This document shows positions 49,050 to 59,000 of a stretch of DNA of 64,000 bases, piece by piece. The stretch is from NCBI GenBank assembly GCA_944470555.2, contig OX104131.1:15802515-15866514 (forward strand), read 5' to 3'. The stretch is from Heterobilharzia americana (taxonomy: Eukaryota > Platyhelminthes > Trematoda > Strigeidida > Schistosomatidae). Position 1 is the first letter of the stretch, and the number at the start of each line of letters is the position of its first letter. Under the pieces are notes generated by a model. That model did not search any database. It was not told the origin of the DNA and saw only the letters and a list, made by a program, of their open reading frames with translations. Both the position numbers and the translations under genes were made by a program.

Positions 49050-50130
49050 GAGTTTTGGACGACGGCTAGACTAGAGATTGGATATACCTCTCTTGAACAC
49101 ATATATCAGGGTTGAACTGTTAAAATCTCAGTCTCAGCTGATGAGGCAGGCGATAAATACTTACTCCCTTCGAAATGCTTGATTTGACTTGAAGGAAGAT
49201 TCAGGTGGAGAAAAGTGATCAGAGTTAATCAGATGCTCAAGGATCGAGCAGCCGAACACTTTCCGCTGTCCTTCGAACAGTCATGAAGGATGGAATCGGG
49301 GATACATCGAGATAAAATATGCTTTATGTGGCCTATGTAATGAGTTTTATAAGAGTAGGTGAATTGGTAAGCACATGGAGGTGACCCGAAGGGTAATTTA
49401 TTTTTGGCACATTTTCGAAACATTTGTTAACTGGGGAAAAAATCCAAAACTTTGCTGAAGAGAAGGTGTTCTGTAGTGTTTTACACAATTTATTCTTGAG
49501 TCTCTATGACACTGTATCTCCCTTGAATCAATACCCATGAATATTGTATTCTTTGAAAGCGTAAGGTTTCCTTCTTCGTAATATTTAGTCTTCATATTAC
49601 CATTCGTAAGTGTTGAAGAATTACTATTCTCGGTGAACATTCTTCCAATTACTCTCAACTCCTCATTTACTGCATCATCTGTACAAATTCTTCTAATTCT
49701 TGTGCATAATGAGTAGAATTTGACTTCGGGTTTGTTGATTGAGATATAATCATATGGAAAGCAGACTATTTCTCTTCAAGGGACATTTGTGGAGAGTGAT
49801 GTGACATCCAGTGACAACATATGCTTTCCACACATACTGATATTCTTATGCAGTAAACGAGATAGAATGGCTTGGTTGTACTTTAAGTACTGATCTAATA
49901 CTTCACCAGTTGAAGGGTTCAGGTTAACTATTTAAGAACTTCATAATATGTTGAACTGTTTATGTCAGTTACTGGATGAAGAGAAAAGAAAATTTTTCGC
50001 TGAACTGTGTTTTGTTGCTCACCAATTAGATGAATTCCTGACTTTGGAATTCTTCCAAACCACTCCAGTTTCTTTTCGCTTTTAAAATGAACCGTATTGG
50101 TGGTGTACAAACAAGTAGAGAAATTCATTT
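49050..50130 (-). mobile_element. Penelope-like element, RT and endonuclease remnants
   Basis: Minus strand, read right to left. An RT stretch carries SLDVTSL-TNVPLEE (about 49817-49776), the standard PLE RT block around the first catalytic Asp. Next comes a long linker with several shifts, then YQF-YSYK-HYIGH (about 49370-49310, GIY-YIG core). It ends with SILEHLINSDHFSPPESSF (about 49240-49185), the block also seen at 9.8 kb. Stops throughout. The most complete PLE in the window because it still contains part of the RT. Confidence 0.75.
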
Positions 50131-50134
50131 TGGA

Positions 50135-50260
50135 GGTATATGGGGACCCATTGACTTCAAACTGGTATTAATCACAGAATGATATCAGTTGTAGAACCAC
50201 TGAAATCCTTGGAGCACTACACAGCTGCTTCGTGCAGAGATAATGGGAGTAGAAAACTGT
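50135..50260 (-). repeat. SINE family A copy
   Basis: Minus strand: AGCAGCTGTGTAGTGCTCC and the 3' part ending in TTGAAGTCAATGGG. Hammerhead decayed. Head-to-head with the next copy. Confidence 0.55.
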
Positions 50261-50279
50261 GAACCACTAGATACAGACT

Positions 50280-50465
50280 TACTGGCTTGGTGGAAACATG
50301 GTCATGGAGAAACCCAAAGATCCTGAGTTCAGTCCCTGGTGATGTCATGGGTACCCATTGCTGAGAAGTCCCATTTTGGTACGGAACAGCTTTTCAGTGA
50401 TCTCATATTTTCAAAGGTTCTCATACAGATTTCAGCATGTGATGAATACCGACTTGAAATTAAAA
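50280..50465 (+). repeat. SINE family A copy
   Basis: Plus strand: GAGTTCAGTCCC B-box-like. CTGAGAA replaces CTGAGGA, GAAA reads GGAA, and the CAGTGATCTC and GACTTGAAAT ends are kept. Confidence 0.55.
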
Positions 50466-50487
50466 AATGTTTGAAATCTTGTTACAA

Positions 50488-50492
<5 letters not shown>

Positions 50493-50536
<44 letters not shown>
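50493..50536. repeat. AT dinucleotide microsatellite, 22 units
   Basis: Uninterrupted AT run about 25 bp beyond the 3' end of the SINE at 50280. It creates most of a spurious 115-codon frame at 50339-50686. Confidence 0.95.
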
Positions 50537-50541
<5 letters not shown>

Positions 50542-51150
50542 TGTATATTTAAGGGATACAGAAAAAAAGGATTACTTCAACGATCATTTCAAGCACGTTT
50601 CTCTTGTAAATGTTTTATGTGACAACATACCGTTCTTCCCTTCTTTTCTTGGAAAAGAAAACAATATAGAACTTGAAAATAAATAAATGGATTTGTTAGA
50701 ATGACTTGAAAAGTTCACATTAAGGTTAAAAAGTAATATTCATTATTACTTATACATTCATTTATAGTAATTACATTTTAAATACCGAAATGACAAATAG
50801 ATAACCTCTGATTTTATTTGAAAATGAACTTTCTTAAAAGAAAAGAAACAGGATAACCTAAGACATGAAAAAGCCGGAAGAGATTTGACTAAAACATCTA
50901 CAACTGTCTTAGTTTCATTTCATGTTTAGAAAGCATTCGATATCTTCAAATATTTTAGTGACTTTTTCACTTAATTAATGTAGGAATATTTTTGTTTTAT
51001 TGCATATGTTACAATATTTTAGCTATATTCCAAATATTTGTGATATAAATCAGCCTTCACAGGTAGAAATCGCTATTGTCTTGTAAATAAAAATCTACTG
51101 GGATATCAGAATGGCATAGACAATGGTTAACAACTGTAACAATTCACTTT
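50537..51150. other. No gene recognised
   Basis: AT-rich spacer. Confidence 0.4.
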
Positions 51151-51154
51151 CTAG

Positions 51155-51320
51155 TGACTAGCGATGGAATCTAAGACATATATTTCGTCTTAGTTAGGAC
51201 TCATCAACTATATGTGCGTACACTCCAGTGGGGGTTTTTCCCCTATTTAGACTCATACCTGCACCGATCGCTTCAAACATGAAAATGTTACCACTCAGCT
51301 ACGGGGTCAAAAGATCCACC
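51155..51320 (-). repeat. SINE family B copy
   Basis: Minus strand: TTGATGA (C of CTGATGA changed to T), stem II GTCC/AGAC partial, GAAA intact, triplet GTC kept. The head carries GAGTCTAAATAGGG and a CTGAGTGG-like A box. One base short of a complete hammerhead core. Confidence 0.6.
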
Positions 51321-51682
51321 TCTTGTGCAACAGATATAAGTAAGCACTGTTTGTTGATACTTGTAATTTCTGGGAATATCATCAAGTATCCACAAATTTA
51401 ATAACTATTGTATTACTTAGAAGAAAGAGTTCTTCCAATGAAATAACTCTGCATAAGATTTATTTAAAATGTTAATGAGTCCCAGGACCCCGCAACATTT
51501 GAATTATAAAGACCAACGTGGAAATTTCTGAATCTGACGTATAGAGTAATAATAATAATTGTGATAATAATTGCTCTGTTCTCAAGGATATTTTGGGAAT
51601 ACTGTACAAAATTTCAGTGTATCCTTTAGTATCGACTGGACATAAATAGCATACAGATATGCATAATAAAATGAAATAAGTT

Positions 51683-51746
51683 GAAATTACATATAAATTA
51701 CATATAAAATTACATATATATTACATATGTATAAAATTACATATAC
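51683..51746 (+). repeat. Imperfect tandem repeat, unit about AATTACATATA
   Basis: Five to six units with small length differences (11-14 bp). The last lies inside a short open frame that is not taken as a gene. Confidence 0.8.
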
Positions 51747-54192
51747 AAAAGGCTTAAATCTCACCGTAAACAAGAAATATAGTAAAGATTTGAACCCTGT
51801 GTCTGTTGTACATGGTAAACCATTATCCAGTAAGCAGAGGATGATATTTTGTAGCTCTTATTCAAAGCAGCTGGATATCGCATCTATGTTAGCCCATCGG
51901 TCACTCAATCCCTTTGTTTAAAGAACGGTTGTATCAAATAAGAAGTGAATGTCAAAGGTGTATCCCGGAAGTAATTCTTCCAAAGTAATGTTCTGTGATA
52001 CCATAGTCGAAATTGTTGTCTGCATTGAAGTTACATAGGAAAAGAAATAGCTTCACAAAGTGAGACGCAACGAACAATCTATCGCTCACTTTATGCATTA
52101 CCATTATCGACAATATTACCCAGGTTGGATACTTCAGATATGAGACAAATATTTATGCGGTTTCCAAGTGACCGTTGAATACCAAGAAATGAAAGGTTTC
52201 TGTCTAAATGGTTTTCCTTTTACAATCTAATATTTCACGACTTTTGAAGAAATATGTGAAATATCTAATCAAGGAACAGGAGTAATTGGCACTAGAGAAG
52301 TGACAGGACCAGCTTCTACTTTATGTTAACTGAACTACGTCACGTACTCACACTACCACTTGATGCTCTAAACCAGGTTTCGAATCGAAAACATGCAAGT
52401 GAAAAACTGTATATAACCTTACATATTAGCCTCTGTTAGTTACAGGTGCCTTTCTGCTTAAAAACAAACTACAATTACTGTAAGCAGAGTCAGAATGTAA
52501 TGAAAAAATAAAAGAGCACCATAAAATCATAAGTAATAAATGCATCAGTGTTTTTGTGACTTACCTTGAGATCTGTCATCTAAAACTTGTAACTGTTGCT
52601 TTCTAGCGCTCACAAATAGTTGCCACGAGTCTGCATTCTCTCCGATGACAAAAAATCCTAAAGAATCTGTACATCGATTGTTCAATGTTTGGTTCACTTG
52701 AAGAGTTTCCTCTCCAGAAGTGTTAGATCAGTCCAGTGTGAGTTTAACTTGAAAGATGTAGACTAAATTGCCTCTTTCGACCTAAGCATATCTTCTAATT
52801 TATAGATGACCTACTGGTTATTCTCTGAACAACTCAGAAATACTTCTAAATTACATTTTCAAGAAGACGATGAGAGTCCTTCAAATTAGTCTTTTATTTA
52901 AGTATACATGAAGTTAAACAGCCGAATGAACCGGAATGCAGCACAATAATTGAAACGCGTTGACCTATTTATTACAGATCCGGTGTATGTGGGATAAATG
53001 TGAACCATGATTTACAAGCAACTAAAGGTCTCAGTTTTCTGAAGTTAACACCAGTATGCAAATGCCTGTAAATTAGATCCTAAATTTTCTATGTAAGTGA
53101 CTTTCGTTGAATGCTATATTTAAAAGCCAGAGGAACTAAGTGCATGCTTTACTAAAGCATCTGTGTTTAGGTACGCGATTCGGATGGTTGTACTTGGCAT
53201 GGAATGCTTGAACCTGATAAGCTTGAGTGTCGCAAATGATTTTACATCTCGCTGTAGAATGAACATTGTAGAAACATCATTTTCCAATGCCTAAACAAGG
53301 TAACGGCAAGAAATTCAGATATTTATTGCAATGAATTGACAAGTTAGATTGACGAATCATGAACAGAACTGAACAAACGGTATCCGGTTGTTAGCTCAGT
53401 TGTCTGCAGAATAAACTACAAAGTTAAGTCGAAAAATGAACTTTCAGTACATACTGATAACTATTCTGTTGTACCTAAAAGTTCTATATATGACAAAAAC
53501 ATCCAAATTGTTGCTTTTGTAGTTCTCGTCACACAAAATTTAGCTGAGTCGCAAAAAAGATACCCATCTAGTTGATCAGGTCACCTAAGTTATTTATAGT
53601 TTCCCGCGGAGGAACAAGGTTTTCACCACAAATTTACGTTATTTGCATAGTCACCGAAGTCGTGAAAGCACAAAACAGCCTTTTCATCTTACAGACAGTA
53701 CGCTGCCATTCAGCGGTTCACATTTATGTCAATTTGTGAAGCGGCCATAACCTAATGTCACTAGTGGGCAACTGTAGTATAGGCCTATAAAGGATACCGG
53801 ATAACAGTCGTGCTACGTCAAAGACTATTATAAGTAGAAGAATGTGGACCATCAGATTCAGACCTAGTGTTAAAGTAGAAAGCTGCTCACTGTAAGACTT
53901 GACAGTTCTCATTTGTTAGAGAATCAACAGCATTCAAGAGTCTCAAAAGAAGAAACAGTTGTTTACCTCTATCAAGTTTTCATTAACATCAATCAGTAGT
54001 GAAAAATACTCTCACTTCGACAAATCTCTATGAACCGCCAGGTGAAAAAACAAATACTTTGAAATCCTTCGGCTGAAATAAGACTATGTTAGGCTTTTAG
54101 AACCACCAAAGTGATAATACTTCAAAGGATCCGATACTTTTTAATCACTCACAGGTATTTCATGTTTGATATTCACCCATGTCACTGAAAGC

Positions 54193-54195
<3 letters not shown>
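51747..54195. other. 2.4 kb without a gene
   Basis: AT-rich. No coding frame and no repeat that I can name. Confidence 0.45.

Positions 54196-54196
<1 letters not shown>

Positions 54197-54231
<35 letters not shown>
54197..54231. repeat. TA dinucleotide microsatellite
   Basis: About 17 TA units, uninterrupted. Confidence 0.95.
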
Positions 54232-54235
<4 letters not shown>

Positions 54236-54589
54236 GGAACTGATGAAATAATAGTGCACTATTTTATTGGTGTGTCCAACAGTTCATAGAACGGAAGCTA
54301 CATGACTTTTCAATGTTCAGCGCTTCCAAATATTTAGTCTTCAAACAATTGGAAATTCTTACTTTTTTTGTTTGATCAAACCAAAAAGTTAAAATAAAGA
54401 AATATAGTAACAAAATTCGATAGATACTTTTCAAGACAAATGAAGGAACTGTAAATTATAGAAAGATATTTTTGAGTAATCAATAAAAAGGAATTTTACC
54501 GAAGTCCAAATTAAAGACATATACATCCATAAATGTGTGTATTCAAGGGATACACTGGTACACGGAAGCTGTTCGGCTGATTTCGAAAA

Positions 54590-54765
54590 TTTCAGGTTTG
54601 TGGGGATTTATTGATTTCAAGCTGGGATTCATCACATACTGGCACCAGTTGTAGAACCATTGAGAGTATAAGAGCACTACAAAATTGTTTCATCCAAGTA
54701 GAAGACTTCTAAACAGTGCGCACTCATGACTTTCAGGGTTCGTGGCAACCACGTTCCCACTGAGC
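54590..54765 (-). repeat. SINE family A copy
   Basis: Minus strand: AGTGCGCACTG, then TTTAGAAGTC (core lost), GGATGAAACAATTTT, TAGTGCTC and a TTGAAATCAATAAATCC 3' end. Head region GAACCCTGAAAGTC. Confidence 0.55.
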
Positions 54766-55399
54766 AAGTATGTTGGTGTCCAATAGCTCACATTTTCCTA
54801 CTTCTAATTACAGTCAACTGAGAAGAAAGTCATTTAGTTGATTCTTAAAAGTATAAGTTAATGCATAGCAATGGAAATCAAACTGAAATAATAACCTAAA
54901 TATCTGAGACTCCCTGTTTATTGTATCGATGTAATGAATAATGTCTTCTTGAAATTCGGCTAGTACACAATTAAAAACTTCCTGTGTTCATAAGTTCATT
55001 GACTAGTGCACAACAGCAAGTCGCAACACAAATAGAACCTCAAGTGATTTCACTGAAGCTATCCCTAACGTCAAGTTCTATTGACTGAATCAAACTTTAA
55101 AACTGCTACAAACTTCAGAAAACTTGAAATGATAATGACAGTAAGGCTATGAATATCAGAAGGCTTGGTGTCAACTAGTCAATAAAATGAGAAGTCTCAT
55201 GAGCTTTTCTTGAAGTGAAAGGTGGTCAAAGGCTAATTCATCGCTCTACTGATAGCTGAAAGATCAGAAGCACCCAAGACAACCCGATCGAAAAACTTAC
55301 ACAGGTGATTCATAGCATATAAATAGATTGTCCTGGTTATTTCAGATGAATATATTGGTCACTAAGAGTACGGATGCTTAAAATTTGTAATTCTTACAG
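54766..55399. other. Probable intron or upstream sequence of the 55.4 kb gene
   Basis: The exon at 55400 needs one base carried over from an upstream exon, so earlier exons should exist. I could not identify one with confidence here. Confidence 0.35.
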
Positions 55400-55811
55400 G
55401 AGACAGACTGTATCGGTGTATATTTAAGCAGGTTGAATACATTCACTTGAACGCTAGTGATAAAAATACATTCTCAATTAATTTACCAGATACTATGCCT
55501 TTATTAATGTCAGATGAAGAAAAACAGTCCTCTTAGATATGCCTGTCTCAAGTTATATATCCTTCTTACCATCTACAGTTGTATACATTAAATTCAGATA
55601 TGAACACGAAGGTAATACTGATACAGAATGTAGTACAATTATGTTTATTGATACAGATAATAGCATCATTTCGAAGTATTTAATACTCCCAGTACCTGAG
55701 TGTTTTTATCGACCTACAAACTTGCATTATATGGACATTAACGGTAGCGTGAAATTCTTGATTTTACAACCTTTAAAGGTCATCACAATTCATTCATTCG
55801 AACCTATGTAA
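55400..55811 (+). CDS. Unrecognised gene, 3' end, with a frame break
   Basis: The exon opens after TTGTAATTCTTACAG (55399) in phase 1 and reads 44 codons to TAG at 55534. The frame that is open from 55518 then reads on to TAA at 55809-55811. Both halves look coding: the first has LYRCIFKQVEY and SINLPD, the second alternates hydrophobic and polar residues like a beta-rich domain (TVVYIKFRYE, SVKFLILQPLKVITI). Two explanations fit. Either one base is missing from the A5 run at 55520-55524, through mutation or assembly, or an 80 nt intron 55457-55536 (CTA|GTGATA to CCTCTTAG) joins the frames in phase. The weak donor favours the frameshift; the good acceptor favours the intron. AATAAA at 55882-55887 fits a last exon. 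No family recognised. Confidence 0.5.
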
Positions 55812-55881
55812 TATGATTAATGCACCGCTACTTGCATATTTATGGATTATTTATCTTCCTAATTATTGCCATTTCCCGATA

Positions 55882-55887
55882 AATAAA
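55882..55887 (+). promoter_or_regulatory. Polyadenylation signal AATAAA
   Basis: Lies 71 nt after the TAA of the preceding gene. Spacing fits a short 3' UTR. Confidence 0.5.
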
Positions 55888-56076
55888 GTATGAAAGAAGA
55901 TGATTTCACATATATTTATATGATGCAGAAATTGCGACTAACAAGATTAGAGATAAGTCAGTCGGTAAAATAGCAAACAGTCATCGAAAGCACCAAAGTG
56001 AAATTTGCATAAACTGCATTACCTATTGTGAATAATCTGTTCAGTGTACAAATTACGAGGAGCTGCTAGCAGGGTT

Positions 56077-56352
56077 TCATACTATTTTGAATTCGTCGAC
56101 CGGTCCTGTTCTTCCGCTTGAGACTAACTCCCCAACTATGCCATACAACACTGAAGCGTTATCCAAATTTCTAGTGAGTAATGATTGCCCCCATTCATCC
56201 AACAAGCATAGTTTGATAACAGAACATGTATTTTCATGAAGTTGGTTGGCTTTTCTCGACGTAATCAACAAGTTACTTGTTTGGAGTAAAATGGCTATTG
56301 TTGTTAACATTACTAAAGTATCCAGAAACGTATATTTGGTCTTTTTGTCCAA
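56077..56352 (-). other. Possible coding remnant, 91 codons
   Basis: A minus-strand frame with coding-like codon use and a hydrophobic N-terminal stretch (FLDTLVMLTTIAILL), then LLTRNLDNASVLYGIVGELV. No start context, splice site or family was recognised. It could be a worn mobile-element ORF or chance. Confidence 0.25.
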
Positions 56353-56650
56353 TCTTCTTCATATAGTCACTGTATTTCTAAATTATGATTACTAATCATT
56401 CAGTGTGAAATTATATACTTATTGTTGCATGGTTAGCATATTTTTTGTGTGTTGTTATTCTTATTCTCCCCGACTGTAAATAAGAAATCATAAGGTCTCA
56501 GGTAACACTATAGTCATTCGCTAATTTTATCAGTATGATAAGTCATATGATAGCGGATATATGTCAATTTGGTTAGTACATGGAACAGATGAGTTCTGAC
56601 AAATGTTTCGTCGATTTATTGGAATTGAGTGAAAATGAATGGAAGTGATG

Positions 56651-56663
56651 ATGAAGGTGACGA
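56651..56663 (+). repeat. Target-site duplication, left copy
   Basis: ATGAAGGTGACGA, repeated exactly at 56825-56837 around a short RTE tail insertion. Confidence 0.65.
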
Positions 56664-56824
56664 AAGTGACATGGAGGAGGTCGTACGAGGAAGAAATGAA
56701 AGCTTCTGGGCTGTCGTGAAACCAAGTTCAAAAGATCTCAGAGAACAGAGGTCACTGGAGACGTGCTACTGAAGCCCTATGTTCCACTAGGAACCCAAGG
56801 AACTAATAATAATAAATAATAATA
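56664..56824 (+). mobile_element. Severely 5'-truncated RTE-like tail
   Basis: About 160 bp matching the last codons of the family 1 element (starting with the GTGACATGGAGGAG block, through AGAGAACAGAGGTCACTGG, to CTAGGAACCCAAGG) plus a TAATAATAAATAATAAT tail. Closely similar to 11632-11780 at the base level, so a fairly young insertion. Confidence 0.8.
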
Positions 56825-56837
56825 ATGAAGGTGACGA
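56825..56837 (+). repeat. Target-site duplication, right copy
   Basis: Exact 13 bp match to 56651-56663. Confidence 0.65.
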
Positions 56838-57204
56838 TAATGATAATGAGTAAAATCAATCAAGACTGTATGTTTTTGGTGATGCAGTAGTACTAAAGTT
56901 GAATCTAGAGTTGAATTTAAAAGCTGGAGTCATCTTTTTTGCTTACTAAATAGGAATGGCCAAGAAGCAACTAAGCGTACTCTATCACGTCTGTTCAAAC
57001 TGTCTGGATTTGCCCATATATGTAAGGCTTCGACTGTCAGTCTTTCTTGATGCTAAATAAAACTTTCCCTTAGAACCTTAGTTCCGTCAAATAGAATTTT
57101 GTTGCCCATTTCTAGGAAGCTTAGACTAGATTTCTGAGTGAAACGTTGAAATCATTTCTTTTCAAACATTTGATAACTTGCACAAATAAAAACTATGTCT
57201 AGTG

Positions 57205-57430
57205 TCATTCTTTTAGGTTGATATTCATCGTCAACTAGTATCATGCGGAGAAACATTAGAAACCTGGGAGCACTACACAGCTGCTGCTGTTTCACCTTAG
57301 TATTGGACTTCTCAGCAGTGGGCGCCCACGACGCTTTCACCACAAGGGATCGAACCCAGGACCTTCAGCGTCTGCGGTCAGCACATTACCCGTGACGTCG
57401 TTGAGCAACTGTCCTCAGGTTCGGCTTGGT
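57205..57430 (-). repeat. SINE family A copy with tRNA-like head
   Basis: Minus strand: head with TAATGTGCTGACCGCAGACG and GGGTTCGATCCC (B box). CTGAGAA replaces CTGAGGA, and stem II GTCC/AGGT is partial. GAAA is kept, followed by an extra CAGCAG in the stem III loop. Faces 57515. Confidence 0.65.
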
Positions 57431-57514
57431 TGACTACACCGGTCACGATTTCTCATTGGGATTACCTCTCGAAGTCAGTCACTGACAGAAAAAGAAAATA
57501 CGGGCCACTGGATC

Positions 57515-57720
57515 TTAGCCCTCTGGCTCAATGGTAATGTGCTGGTTGTGGCACCTGAACGTCCCGAGTTCGATACCCAGAGGGGTCATAATTGCGCAGT
57601 GTTGGAGCACCCCATACTAGGACGAAACAGCTGTCCAGTACTCTCTGGCTTCCAATGTCAGTCAACAACGAATACCAACATAAAATAAATAAATAAATAC
57701 CCACAAACCTCAAAATTGAG
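57515..57720 (+). repeat. SINE family A copy with tRNA-like head
   Basis: GGCTCAATGGTAATGTGCTGG (A box) and GAGTTCGATACC (B box). The hammerhead half CCCATACTAGGACGAAAC and CTGTCCAGTAC is intact, but CTGAGGA reads TTGGAGC. 3' end has an AATAAATAAATAAATA tail followed by a second fragment of family 3' end. Confidence 0.7.
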
Positions 57721-58445
57721 CAAACCATTTAATCAGCTGCCAATATTTGCGATACTATTCGGTCAAACGTTGATTATAGTTGACATGAACTAAATAAGAA
57801 AACCTGAAATATATTTAATCTCTTTTTATCAGTGTCATGACTGTTTAACTTAAATTCATTGTCAATTATCAGTTTTTTAATCACAAATCCACTATTTAAC
57901 CAGTAAAAGGTTTGATTGGAAGAGTTTTTAAAAAAATGCAAAACACCGTTAATAAGTATCTGTTGAATAAGTGTTTGAATCAGGCATACGGCAACACAAT
58001 GATAACAGAAATAGTCAGTGTCGGTGAATTTTTGACACGAAGTAGAAGCTCAGTAAGTAAAACTTCGCATGTCATTCAGGGGAATTGATCTACAACTGAA
58101 CACTGACTAAACCACCTTTTTTCCTTTGTTAGTCGATGGTATCATCGCAGAACAAGTTACTCTACATGTGGATACAGACCAGTGATTCTTCCTCTTATGA
58201 CTGGTTAAATACAAATTTTGTGGGTCTGACGGTAGAAGTGACTAATTTTACTGCAGTTATGCTTCATAACAAATCTTATCACAGTATATTACCTATTTGA
58301 GCATTATGAAACAGAAGCTACTTTATATGTTTGAAGTGTTAATAGTTACGTTGGTGGGAATTTCGATGAACTATAAGATACCTTATTGACATAAAAGTCT
58401 CATAATGTATTTATCCCTATTCCGCTCATCATCAACTACAAAAGC
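57721..58445. other. No gene recognised
   Basis: AT-rich spacer. Confidence 0.4.
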
Positions 58446-58449
58446 ATCC

Positions 58450-59000
58450 ACGAAAATCAACAAAGAAAACGTCCTGTCATGCATAAAGAAGGTATCAGAG
58501 ATCACGACAAGATTACTGACACCACTTGCAGTTGGTGTGGCTGATAAACCAGCAACATCTCTTCTAACTACATGATACAAAAAAAAAGGATGCAACTACC
58601 AAAGACGACAGACCAAAAAATATTTACAAAATCAACTATAACAACTACCAATAGCACTACTTTCGACAGAGTGGTCGCTCTTTTCTACTTCGGTTACATG
58701 AATATCAGTTGGCTGGTAAACGTCACTTGGACAACTATGGACACAATTTCAACTTTGGAAATGTGGAGATCGTAGACAGAGAAAACGTAAAGAGTATCAG
58801 AAGTTTGGAATTCAGGTTACTCAGTAATCCATAGATTTTTAGGCATAGACTTAATCTATCAACCACTAAGAAAAACGATCAGCAAACTAAAAGGTCAGGG
58901 GTCAAGCAGAAAAGCAGTCAGCTGAAAAATCTATGACGTCATTGACACGACAGTAATTGAAGAAAACTACCAATCACAAACCACTTCGTTATGGCAGGCG
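58450..59000 (+). mobile_element. Penelope-like element, linker and GIY-YIG endonuclease
   Basis: Plus strand: CIKKVSEITTRLL and GVADKPATSLL (PLE linker, about 58468-58565). After a shift follow NIYKINYNNYQ, a stop, HYFRQSGRSFLLRLHEYQL (GIY-YIG pair; YIG reads YFR) at about 58620-58690, and HNFNFGNVEIVDRENV (about 58740-58790), the conserved block downstream of the endonuclease core. The Arg and His-Glu positions of the domain are readable. Third PLE sub-family in this window. Inactive: stop codons and at least two shifts. Confidence 0.75.

Noticed and set aside
50339..50686. 115-codon plus-strand open frame
   Set aside because: Consists of a SINE and an AT microsatellite (alternating Tyr-Ile codons).
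57515..57720. Possible genuine tRNA gene
   Set aside because: Same reason; it is the head of a SINE.
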